Origin: Bacillus albus
Lineage (GTDB): Bacteria; Bacillota; Bacilli; Bacillales; Bacillaceae_G
Length of the DNA: 64,000 nt
Direction: 5' to 3'
Assembly (NCBI RefSeq): GCF_001884185.1
Contig: NZ_MAOE01000132.1
Span: 51,572 to 115,571 of the forward strand
Both the position numbers and the translations under genes were made by a program. This document shows positions 54,535 to 61,442 of the stretch, piece after piece. The notes under the pieces are model-generated. The model was not told where the DNA came from, searched no databases, and worked only from the letters and a program-made list of their open reading frames with translations. Each line of letters starts with the position of its first letter. Position 1 is the stretch's first letter.

Positions 54535-55706
54535 CCGTTTAACACCCTTTCTGTAAAACGACTCAAACGAAGTGGCTCAATAGGAATAATTGTTTCTTTT
54601 TCATTTAATAACTCTTCAATCACTTTCCCAGTAACTGCGGCAAGACTAATGCCGTCCCCTTCATGCCCTGCTGCTATAAAGTAATTCGGGATATGTTCCA
54701 CACGTGAAATGATTGGCAAATGATCTTCCGTCCACGGACGTAATCCAGCGTATGAACGAATCACCATCATATCCGCCATTTTCGGATAAAAACGAATTGC
54801 TCTGTTCGCAATACATTTAATAACCTCGTTATTTATCCTCGTATGAAATCCTACAAACTCTCTACTACTACCAATTAAAAAATTTTGGCTTTCTGTCGGC
54901 TCAAATACAAGAGCTACCCCATATTTTTCAGTTAAAGCATCCACTTTTCGTTTTCCGCCAAATTTAGAAATTAAATAACCAAATTCCATTACTTTACGGC
55001 AACCAACGTGTTGTTGCCTTGAAGCTACAATAATATGCCCTTTTCTCGGTTCAATTGGTATATTTACATCAAGCATTTGTCCGATTTTTGGAGCCCACAC
55101 ACCAGCTGCGTTTACTAATTGCTTCGCAGTAAACGTCCCATTTGTCGTTTCTACAATAAAGGAACCGTCTATATCTCTTTTCATTTCTTTTACTTCCGTA
55201 TGATTAAATGCTTTCGTACCAAATTTCTTCGATTCTGCGAGAAGTGAAAAAGCGAGAAGATATGGATTTACTGTCGAATCCGTTGCACATTCTAATCCGC
55301 CTAATAAATCGTCCGCGAAAAATGGTGATTCTGCTCTTATATCTTGTCTATCAAGCATTCGAAACGGTAATCCAGCTTCTTTTTGACGATTTACCCATTG
55401 CTGCGCTGCTTCCATCTCTTCATCCGACTCACATACGAGAATACTTCCTGGCGCCCTATATTCAAATGAGTGCTCTAACTCTTCACTTAAATCAGTTACT
55501 AATTTTTGACTTACTAATGACATTTGACTATCAAACCCTGGGTCTTTATCAATAGCCAAAATATTTCCATCACACCGTGAAGACGTCCCACTGACAAATT
55601 CTCCTTTTTCAATGATTGTTACGTCTCTTCCATATTTTGATGTGTAATAAGCTATAGAACATCCTATAATACCACCGCCTATTATTAAAACGTCACAGTG
55701 CCTCAC
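54531..55706 (-). CDS. FAD-dependent D-hydroxyproline dehydrogenase subunit (DAO fold)
   Basis: 391 residues; first gene of the minus operon. Rossmann motif VLIIGGGIIGCSIAYYTSKY, substrate-domain segments GLECATDSTVNPYLLAFSLL, VNAAGVWAPKIGQML and C-terminal SYAGLRPWTEDHLPIISRVE, AAGHEGDGISLAAVTGK. These match the HcnC/OoxB/LhpB type of flavin subunit, which pairs with an A-type FAD/NAD subunit and small iron-sulfur subunits. Those partners are encoded on the divergent operon (57622-59455). It should oxidise cis-4-hydroxy-D-proline to the pyrroline. Transcribed from the sigma-54 promoter at 55746-55763. Confidence 0.9.
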   Translation of the reverse strand: MRHCDVLIIGGGIIGCSIAYYTSKYGRDVTIIEKGEFVSGTSSRCDGNILAIDKDPGFDSQMSLVSQKLVTDLSEELEHSFEYRAPGSILVCESDEEMEAAQQWVNRQKEAGLPFRMLDRQDIRAESPFFADDLLGGLECATDSTVNPYLLAFSLLAESKKFGTKAFNHTEVKEMKRDIDGSFIVETTNGTFTAKQLVNAAGVWAPKIGQMLDVNIPIEPRKGHIIVASRQQHVGCRKVMEFGYLISKFGGKRKVDALTEKYGVALVFEPTESQNFLIGSSREFVGFHTRINNEVIKCIANRAIRFYPKMADMMVIRSYAGLRPWTEDHLPIISRVEHIPNYFIAAGHEGDGISLAAVTGKVIEELLNEKETIIPIEPLRLSRFTERVLNG

Positions 55707-55745
55707 GTAGCACCCCTCCCTTCTTTTTAATCCTCACTTTCTTTT

Positions 55746-55763
55746 ATGCAATTGACGTGCCAA
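55746..55763 (-). promoter_or_regulatory. Sigma-54 (-24/-12) promoter of the hydroxyproline operon
   Basis: Read on the minus strand the sequence is TTGGCACGTCAATTGCAT. It matches the consensus TGGCACG-N4-TTGCA at every defined position, with the GG and GC doublets in the correct spacing. It lies about 40 bases upstream of the FAD subunit start codon. Confidence 0.92.
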
Positions 55764-55790
55764 CTCTACATATATACACTTTTTATAAAT

Positions 55791-55814
55791 AATATTTTTA
55801 TTTGTAAAAATATT
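55791..55814. promoter_or_regulatory. Possible upstream activator site (inverted repeat)
   Basis: AATATTTTTA-TTTG-TAAAAATATT is a perfect 10-bp inverted repeat between the two divergent genes, roughly 30-45 bases upstream of the minus-operon promoter and 72 bases before the activator gene. It could be the binding site of the activator's Fis-type HTH, but AT-rich palindromes arise easily by chance. Confidence 0.4.
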
Positions 55815-55886
55815 TTAAATTTATCGTAAATAGGTGTATTATTTTTTTATCACTGTCAAAATTTTTATACATAATAGGAGGACAAT

Positions 55887-57548
55887 ATGGCATTCTCATT
55901 TCCCACAATAAAAGAATTTCTAAAAACTTTATCCGTTGAACATACAAACAGCATGCAATATATTGAGCGCGTTAACGAAAAGTATTATTTCCGCCCTTCT
56001 ACTACAGACAAATACAACTGTGCAGTTATTTATGAAGATGATTCATTTACCGCTTTAATTGACGCGTTTTCTCATGAAATGGTCGTTATCGTAATAAACG
56101 AGAATAAAGAGCCTATATGCTGTATAACGGCTCAGCAAATCATTCCGTTTCTAGTTAAGTCTTACAATGAACTACAATCTTTCTATAACACCGTTATGCA
56201 AACAACTGATTCTTCCGTTACAGTCATCGATGATAAAGAATGTGTTCGAACTTGGACAGATGGCGCTGAAAAAATTTTTACAGTCAATCATAATGAAATT
56301 ATTGGACAACCTATCACTCGCTTTTTTGACTATAAAGATTTGGAAATCCTACAATCATTACATGACGGAAAAAGCATAATCGCTCAGTTCCATCAGCCTC
56401 GACCAGATTTGTTTGTATTAATTAATTCAAATCCAGTGTATTGTAACGATGAAATTATTGGAGCTGTCGTTTCAGAAACTGATGTTACAAATCAAGTCGC
56501 TTTAAATGAAAAACTATTTAATATGTCACATGAAATGCACCGATTAGAACAAGAGGTCGCAAAATATAAAGATGAATCAGACCCTTTCCTTGCGATGAAT
56601 GGAAAGAGCCCTGTCATACAAAGAACGATACAATTAGCTAGAAAGGTTTGCTCGGTGAAATCAACTGTTTTAATACTCGGAGAAAGTGGTGTTGGAAAAG
56701 AAGTATTCGCGAAAGCAATCCATGAAGCAAGCGAAGCAGCTAAGGCACCTTTCATCTCAATTAACTGCGGCGCCATTCCAGAAGCTTTATTTGAAAGTGA
56801 ATTATTCGGGTATGAACGTGGGGCGTTTTCTGGGGCAAATAGTAAAGGTAAGAAAGGTAAAATAGAGCTCGCGCAAGGCGGTACATTATTCCTTGATGAA
56901 ATAGGAGAAATGCCGCTCGATATGCAAGTAAAGCTTTTGCGTGTACTACAAGAACGAAAATATTACCGTGTTGGTGGAGAAAAAGAGATTCATATTAATT
57001 TCCGCATTATCGCTGCTACAAATCGTGATTTACAAGAGGAAATGAGAAAAGGCACGTTCCGAGAAGATTTATACTATCGCTTAAATGTAGTTAGCTTGCA
57101 TATTCCACCGCTGCGCGAAAGACGCGAAGATATTATAGAATTAACCTATTCTTTCTTAAACGATTTTTCAATCAACTATAGCAGACCAATTCGTGACTTA
57201 CCTTCCAGCATTATGCATGAACTGCTTCATTACAATTGGCCAGGTAATATTCGCGAACTTCGTAACGTTGTTGAAAGACTTGTCGTATTTGCGACTGACG
57301 GTATTATAAAACAAGAATATTTACCATTTCATACAACTGAAACGTTAGAAAATCCTACAGCTCATTCCCTATTACTCAGCAACAATCATACAATCCTTTC
57401 TTTACAAGAAGAAATGGATGAACATGAGAAGAAAGTCATTGAGAGGGCTTTACGCATATTAAATGGGAATAAATTAGAGTGCGCGAAACAACTCGGTGTT
57501 ACGAGAGCTACTTTATATAACCGTTTAAAAAAGCTTGGATTACAATAA
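55887..57548 (+). CDS. Sigma-54-dependent transcriptional activator (PAS-AAA+-Fis)
   Basis: 553 residues, AGGAGGAC before the ATG. Residues ~1-100 are an unassigned sensor domain. A PAS domain follows (~105-205, SSVTVIDDKECVRTWTDGAE) and a coiled linker. The AAA+ domain (~235-460) has Walker A GESGVGKE, the sigma-54 contact loop as ERGAFSGANSKGK (a Ser variant of GAFTGA), Walker B GGTLFLDEIGEM and the arginine-finger region FREDLYYRLNV. A C-terminal Fis HTH (LECAKQLGVTRATLYNRLKK) binds DNA. It should activate both flanking operons, probably on sensing hydroxyproline or an intermediate; the ligand is inference. Confidence 0.95.
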   Translation: MAFSFPTIKEFLKTLSVEHTNSMQYIERVNEKYYFRPSTTDKYNCAVIYEDDSFTALIDAFSHEMVVIVINENKEPICCITAQQIIPFLVKSYNELQSFYNTVMQTTDSSVTVIDDKECVRTWTDGAEKIFTVNHNEIIGQPITRFFDYKDLEILQSLHDGKSIIAQFHQPRPDLFVLINSNPVYCNDEIIGAVVSETDVTNQVALNEKLFNMSHEMHRLEQEVAKYKDESDPFLAMNGKSPVIQRTIQLARKVCSVKSTVLILGESGVGKEVFAKAIHEASEAAKAPFISINCGAIPEALFESELFGYERGAFSGANSKGKKGKIELAQGGTLFLDEIGEMPLDMQVKLLRVLQERKYYRVGGEKEIHINFRIIAATNRDLQEEMRKGTFREDLYYRLNVVSLHIPPLRERREDIIELTYSFLNDFSINYSRPIRDLPSSIMHELLHYNWPGNIRELRNVVERLVVFATDGIIKQEYLPFHTTETLENPTAHSLLLSNNHTILSLQEEMDEHEKKVIERALRILNGNKLECAKQLGVTRATLYNRLKKLGLQ

Positions 57549-57566
57549 CCGTTTCCCTCCTCTATA

Positions 57567-57584
57567 TTGGCATAGTTTTTGCAT
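57567..57584 (+). promoter_or_regulatory. Sigma-54 (-24/-12) promoter of the iron-sulfur/FAD operon
   Basis: TTGGCATAGTTTTTGCAT keeps the invariant GG and GC doublets exactly 12 bases apart; it differs from the best consensus only at the C-to-T of GGCAC and the following G. It lies 19 bases after the activator stop codon and about 38 bases before the BFD-like start. Confidence 0.88.
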
Positions 57585-57621
57585 AATAATTTGTGCAAAC
57601 CGAACTAGAGGAGGAATTCAT

Positions 57622-57894
57622 ATGACGAATAAAGATCACTTAATTGTTTGTCGATGTGAAGAAGTTACATACGGTCAACTTCAATCGACAATTGCTGAAT
57701 ATAAATGCTCGGCAAGAGAATTAAAACTAAGAACACGTGCTGGCATGGGATTTTGCGGTGGCCGCACATGTAGAATGATGATAGATCGAATGATTGAAAG
57801 TGCAAATCCTGACGTAACTACTAATGAAATTCCATTAAAATATCAACCACCAGTGCGTGCAGTTACCTTTGGAGCGGTAGGTGAAAATCAATGA
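57622..57894 (+). CDS. BFD-like [2Fe-2S] protein
   Basis: 90 residues from ATG 57622 (GGAGGAA upstream). VCRCEEVTYGQLQSTI and RAGMGFCGGRTCRMMIDRMI give the four cysteines (CxC, then CGGRxC) of bacterioferritin-associated-ferredoxin-like [2Fe-2S] domains. In heteromeric opine and D-hydroxyproline dehydrogenases this domain is either a separate subunit or the C-terminal part of the A-type FAD subunit. Here it is separate. It overlaps the next gene by four bases. Confidence 0.88.
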   Translation: MTNKDHLIVCRCEEVTYGQLQSTIAEYKCSARELKLRTRAGMGFCGGRTCRMMIDRMIESANPDVTTNEIPLKYQPPVRAVTFGAVGENQ

Positions 57895-58223
57895 ATAGAA
57901 TTACCAATCATCCTGTTTTAGGGAGTTTAAATAATAGTAAGCGCATCACTTTCAAATTTAACGGGCAACAATATGAAGCATATGAACATGAAACGATTGC
58001 GGCCGCTTTACTCGCAAATGGAATAAGAACTTTAAGAGTGCATGAAGATAGCGGGACGCCGCGAGGTATTTACTGTAATATTGGACATTGTTCTGAGTGC
58101 CGCGTCACAGTAAATAATCAAACGAACGTACGAGCATGCTTAACTGTTGTAGAAAAAGATATGATTGTTGACAGCGGCAAACAGCATCCAAATATCGTGA
58201 GAGAGATGGTGAAAAAACGATGA
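57891..58223 (+). CDS. [2Fe-2S] ferredoxin-like dehydrogenase subunit
   Basis: 110 residues. RITFKFNGQQYEAYEHETIA followed by AALLANGIRTLRVHED leads to the cluster-binding segment RGIYCNIGHCSECRVTVN (C-x4-C-x2-C) and the fourth Cys in NVRACLTVVE. This is the HcnA/LhpF-type small subunit (DUF-type Fer2_4) that passes electrons within the D-hydroxyproline dehydrogenase complex. Overlaps both neighbouring genes by four bases, implying fixed stoichiometry through coupled translation. Confidence 0.9.
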   Translation: MNRITNHPVLGSLNNSKRITFKFNGQQYEAYEHETIAAALLANGIRTLRVHEDSGTPRGIYCNIGHCSECRVTVNNQTNVRACLTVVEKDMIVDSGKQHPNIVREMVKKR

Positions 58224-59455
58224 ATGATGTCATTATTATCGGTGCTGGACCAGCAGGTTTATCAGCCTCCATCTCTTGTGCTCGTTTTGGACTAAATGTA
58301 CTTGTTATTGATGAATTTATGAAGCCTGGCGGAAGGTTGCTCGGTCAATTACATCAAGAACCTACTGGAGAATGGTGGAACGGCATAGAAGAATCAAAAC
58401 GCCTTCACGAAGAAGCAAAATCACTTTCAGTTGATATTCGCTGTGGTATTTCTGTCTATAATTTAGATAAAGATGAAAGTTCTTGGTACGTACATACGAA
58501 TATCGGTACGTTAGAAGCACCTTTCGTTTTACTTGCTACCGGAGCTGCCGAGTACTCCATTCCCCTTCCTGGTTGGACAATTCCAGGAGTTATGTCAATC
58601 GGGGCAGCACAAGTAATGACAAATGTACATCGCGTTCAAGTTGGAGAAAAAGGAATCATTATTGGTGCTAACATTTTGTCATTCGCCATCTTAAATGAAT
58701 TACAATTAGCAGGCATTAAAGTTGAACATATCGTACTTCCTGAAAAAAGTGAATTAAGTCAACAGGCTGGAGAACCAGAAGAAGTTTTAAACTCTCTTTT
58801 AAATGCGGCTCATCTCGCTCCTTCTGCTTTTCTACGCATAGGTAGCCATTTTATGAAATATGACTGGATTCGAAAAGCCGGATTAACCTTCTATCCAAAC
58901 AGCGGAATGAAAATAAACGGTACACCTCTTCACCTTCGAAAAGCAGCTCTTGAAATTATCGGAACAGATCAAGTTGAAGGTGTACGCGTTGCCAATATTG
59001 ATACGAAAGGAAACATCATAACTGGATCGGAACAAATATATGAGGCAGACTTCGTTTGTATTGCCGGTGGCTTATACCCTCTTGCTGAGCTAGCTGCTGT
59101 AGCTGGCTGCCCTTTCCGTTACATTCCGGAATTGGGCGGACATGTTCCACTGCATTCCGAAACAATGGAAACCCCTCTTCCCGGTTTATTTGTAGCCGGC
59201 AATATAACTGGTATTGAAAGCGGGAAAATCGCAATGGCACAAGGGACTGTTGCTGGATATTCTATCGTAAAACAGGCAAATAAAAAAGCCCATTCGGTTG
59301 AACTAGACTTACAACAAGCGATCCAACATGTACATACCGTACGTCATCAAGCTGCCATACAATTTAACCCGATGATTAATGTCGGTAGACGGAAAATGAA
59401 TGAAATTTGGCGTGATTATTCCCTTGCATATGCACATACTAAAAAGAGCTGCTGA
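58220..59455 (+). CDS. FAD/NAD(P)-type dehydrogenase subunit (HcnB/OoxA/LhpE-like)
   Basis: 411 residues. DVIIIGAGPAGLSASISCAR is the first dinucleotide-binding fold; GEKGIIIGANILSFAILNEL is the second. LLATGAAEYSIPLPGWTIPG and the late ETPLPGLFVAGNITGIESGK, with GQVAxGY-like IAMAQGTVAGYS, are typical of the A subunit of opine/hydroxyproline dehydrogenases. The BFD-like domain that many A subunits carry at the C terminus is missing because it is encoded separately at 57622. Ends in a terminator hairpin. Confidence 0.9.
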   Translation: MNDVIIIGAGPAGLSASISCARFGLNVLVIDEFMKPGGRLLGQLHQEPTGEWWNGIEESKRLHEEAKSLSVDIRCGISVYNLDKDESSWYVHTNIGTLEAPFVLLATGAAEYSIPLPGWTIPGVMSIGAAQVMTNVHRVQVGEKGIIIGANILSFAILNELQLAGIKVEHIVLPEKSELSQQAGEPEEVLNSLLNAAHLAPSAFLRIGSHFMKYDWIRKAGLTFYPNSGMKINGTPLHLRKAALEIIGTDQVEGVRVANIDTKGNIITGSEQIYEADFVCIAGGLYPLAELAAVAGCPFRYIPELGGHVPLHSETMETPLPGLFVAGNITGIESGKIAMAQGTVAGYSIVKQANKKAHSVELDLQQAIQHVHTVRHQAAIQFNPMINVGRRKMNEIWRDYSLAYAHTKKSC

Positions 59456-59478
59456 GATTTCTCTCAACAGCTCTTTTT
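59441..59478. terminator. Bidirectional terminator after the plus operon
   Basis: A long stem (59441-59451 with 59468-59478, continued by 59453-59457 with 59462-59466) followed by T-rich sequence; it overlaps the stop codon of the FAD subunit and also faces the convergent DUF2653 gene. Confidence 0.88.
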
Positions 59479-59479
59479 C

Positions 59480-59788
59480 CTACTCATCTGAGTTATTAAA
59501 TTTCGCTAATGCGTAAATGCCTTCTTCATCATCTAATTCAAGTTGTAATCTTGCTGCAAATGAATTGACATTATATTCTCTGTCAAGTAATAAGCGCAAT
59601 GCTTCGATTAAGTTCGCTTGAATTAAAATTTGCTGGCGACCATTTACCTCTACTTCAGCAGAGAAACCATAGTCATCGTCGTACATGAGTTCAACTAAAA
59701 CTTCTTCTGGACCAACTTGTCTTTTTTCAGCGATATATACACAAAGCGCATTAATCAGTTCTTGTTCAGAAATTTTTATTGTTTCCAT
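59480..59788 (-). CDS. DUF2653 (YxcD-like) family protein
   Basis: 102 residues, acidic and soluble. IKISEQELINALCVYIAEKR, VEVNGRQQILIQANLIEALR and LLDREYNVNSFAARLQLELD match the small Bacillus DUF2653/YxcD family. Function unknown. Its start overlaps the end of the membrane protein gene by 13 bases, so the two are cotranscribed and possibly coupled. Confidence 0.75.
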   Translation of the reverse strand: METIKISEQELINALCVYIAEKRQVGPEEVLVELMYDDDYGFSAEVEVNGRQQILIQANLIEALRLLLDREYNVNSFAARLQLELDDEEGIYALAKFNNSDE

Positions 59789-60225
59789 GCTACTTCATCT
59801 TCCTTTTTCTTACGTTGATCTTTGAAGTATTTAAATGCACGAACTGCTAACATTACGATACCAGCCATTACTAACATATTTACCATAAACGCTAATACAG
59901 AACCAAGAGCTCCCATATTTGCAAATAAGCTACCCATTAGTAAACCACCAAGACCACCTAGTAATAAACCTTTCATAAAGCTTCCTTTATTACTTTTTGG
60001 TGCTGTGTTTGTTGCTTTTGTTTTTGAATCTGTTGTTGTTTTTTGTGAATTCACGTTATTATCTTTTTTGTTCAAATCAACTTTTGACTTTTGACCTGAA
60101 CTTGGTGTGTATGATTTTTTACCAGATTTGTAACTCTTCGCTGCTGCGTGATCTACAAACATGAAGCTACTAGCTCCAAAGATAACCATGAATGCTGTCA
60201 TGACTGCTACAAGTTTTTTCAACAT
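59776..60225 (-). CDS. Secreted/membrane protein with glycine-rich membrane segment
   Basis: 149 residues. A signal peptide (LKKLVAVMTAFMVIFGASSF ending near HAAAKS) is followed by a hydrophilic S/K/N/T-rich linker of ~60 residues. Then comes a Gly-rich hydrophobic stretch, FMKGLLLGGLGGLLMGSLFA, with a second helix (VLAFMVNMLVMAGIVMLAVR) and a charged tail. Proteins of this shape are often labelled Tim44-like, but no Tim44 domain is present here. Operates with the DUF2653 gene. Its promoter region contains one of the two palindromic operator sites described below. Confidence 0.7.
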   Translation of the reverse strand: MLKKLVAVMTAFMVIFGASSFMFVDHAAAKSYKSGKKSYTPSSGQKSKVDLNKKDNNVNSQKTTTDSKTKATNTAPKSNKGSFMKGLLLGGLGGLLMGSLFANMGALGSVLAFMVNMLVMAGIVMLAVRAFKYFKDQRKKKEDEVAWKQ

Positions 60226-60318
60226 ATTATATCCATTCTCCTTTTATATAGATATATGTGAAATCTACCTTTCTACTAAATTCAGAATGATAGATTTGTT
60301 TTTAAGAACATTTTAAAG

Positions 60319-60330
60319 GTTCTTATGAAC
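60319..60330. promoter_or_regulatory. Operator-like palindrome GTTCTTATGAAC
   Basis: Sits within AAAGGTTCTTATGAACTT between two divergent genes. It is the exact reverse complement of the site at 60447. Further half sites are AAGAAC at 60304 and ATGAAC at 60338. Confidence 0.6.
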
Positions 60331-60446
60331 TTATTATATGAACTTTTGTCGAAATATGCAAGTATTATTTACTTCCGACAGTTTGGTGACAAAGGAAAAA
60401 TTAAGCAAAACAGAATTGACTTTAAATGAAACAAAACATATTATAG

Positions 60447-60458
60447 GTTCATAAGAAC
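60447..60458. promoter_or_regulatory. Operator-like palindrome GTTCATAAGAAC
   Basis: Lies 27 bases before the start of the DUF1836 gene, within TAGGTTCATAAGAACTTT. Exact reverse complement of the 60319 site, 128 bases apart; probable autoregulatory operator of that gene. Confidence 0.65.
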
Positions 60459-60484
60459 TTTTTATTATTTTTGGAGGTGAAAAG

Positions 60485-61249
60485 ATGGAAACATTTCATC
60501 TCACACGAAACGAAATGGCTACCCTTCTTCTATCATTAAGAGGATGGAATACGAAAAAGCCTCTCGGTATTTTACAAGAAGCTTGGGCAAAGACACATAA
60601 AAAAGATATTGAAAGCGGACAAAGCGTAACTGCTTTTATTACTACCGCACTTTCACCTATTTTTGAAAAACTGATTAAAATTGATGATACAGACGTCGGT
60701 TTTTCATTAAATGAAATCGTTGCGCTTGGTAATCAGATTGAAAATACAAGTTTTTCAGTAACGGCCATGCAAAACTGGGTGAAACGAGATATAAAAGAAA
60801 TGATTGGCTCTCCTCAAAAAGGGAAAAAATATTCAATTGAACAAGCAGCCTTACTATTCATTGTTGAAGATTTAAAAACAGCACTTGATTTTGAATCCAT
60901 TCGTAAGCTATTACGCCTTATCGTAAATGACCCAGCCGATCGAAGTGATGACTTAATCAATCCTGTTCATTTATATGGAGCATACTCTTCTCTATTTGAA
61001 GAACTTAATCAAGGGAATTGCTTACAATTAAATGCAACAGATACAGTTCATACAATTGAAAACATCGTAAAAGAAAAAGCTGATAAAATCGCAAGCAAGT
61101 TTGATCAAATTAATAACGAGCAACGTGAAGCGATTCGTAACGCCATTATTATCGCCACATTATCTGTGCATACCGCTTATGTACAAATGTTAGCGAAACG
61201 TTACGTAACAGCAACTTTATTTTTACAAAATTTAGATGTGAAACCGTAA
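60485..61249 (+). CDS. DUF1836 family protein, probable DNA-binding regulator
   Basis: 254 residues behind GGAGGTGAAAAG. The DUF1836 core is residues ~75-150: GFSLNEIVALGNQIENTSFS, TAMQNWVKRDIKEMIGSP, then KKYSIEQAALLFIVEDLKTA. This reads like a MerR-like helical DNA-binding domain (recognition helix around VTAMQNWVKR) followed by an all-helical effector region. Family function has not been shown, but the paired palindromes upstream support autoregulation and control of the divergent membrane-protein/DUF2653 operon. Two tandem terminators follow. Confidence 0.8.
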   Translation: METFHLTRNEMATLLLSLRGWNTKKPLGILQEAWAKTHKKDIESGQSVTAFITTALSPIFEKLIKIDDTDVGFSLNEIVALGNQIENTSFSVTAMQNWVKRDIKEMIGSPQKGKKYSIEQAALLFIVEDLKTALDFESIRKLLRLIVNDPADRSDDLINPVHLYGAYSSLFEELNQGNCLQLNATDTVHTIENIVKEKADKIASKFDQINNEQREAIRNAIIIATLSVHTAYVQMLAKRYVTATLFLQNLDVKP

Positions 61250-61280
61250 AAAAATAGAAGCAGAAATGCTTCTATTTTTT
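61249..61280 (+). terminator. Terminator directly after the DUF1836 gene
   Basis: A 14-bp perfect stem (61249-61262 with 61267-61280) closed by a GAAA tetraloop. Confidence 0.9.
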
Positions 61281-61294
61281 AATAATGAAAACAC

Positions 61295-61340
61295 CCATCC
61301 ACCTGTTATATATTTAGAACAGGTGGATGGTTGTTTTTTT
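61295..61340 (+). terminator. Second tandem terminator
   Basis: A 13-bp perfect stem (61295-61307 with 61318-61330), 10-nt loop, then TTGTTTTTTT. Lies 15 bases after the first. Confidence 0.85.
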
Positions 61341-61442
61341 AGGTAATAATTATAAAAAATCATAATCGCCTATTATTAATTCAAAAATGATCATTTCATT
61401 CTATTAAATTTCGAACAGGTTTTCTCAATAAATTTAATCCAT

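Noticed and set aside
59776-60225. Tim44-like preprotein translocase subunit
   Set aside because: Only a Gly-rich membrane segment supports such a label; the Tim44 domain is not present.
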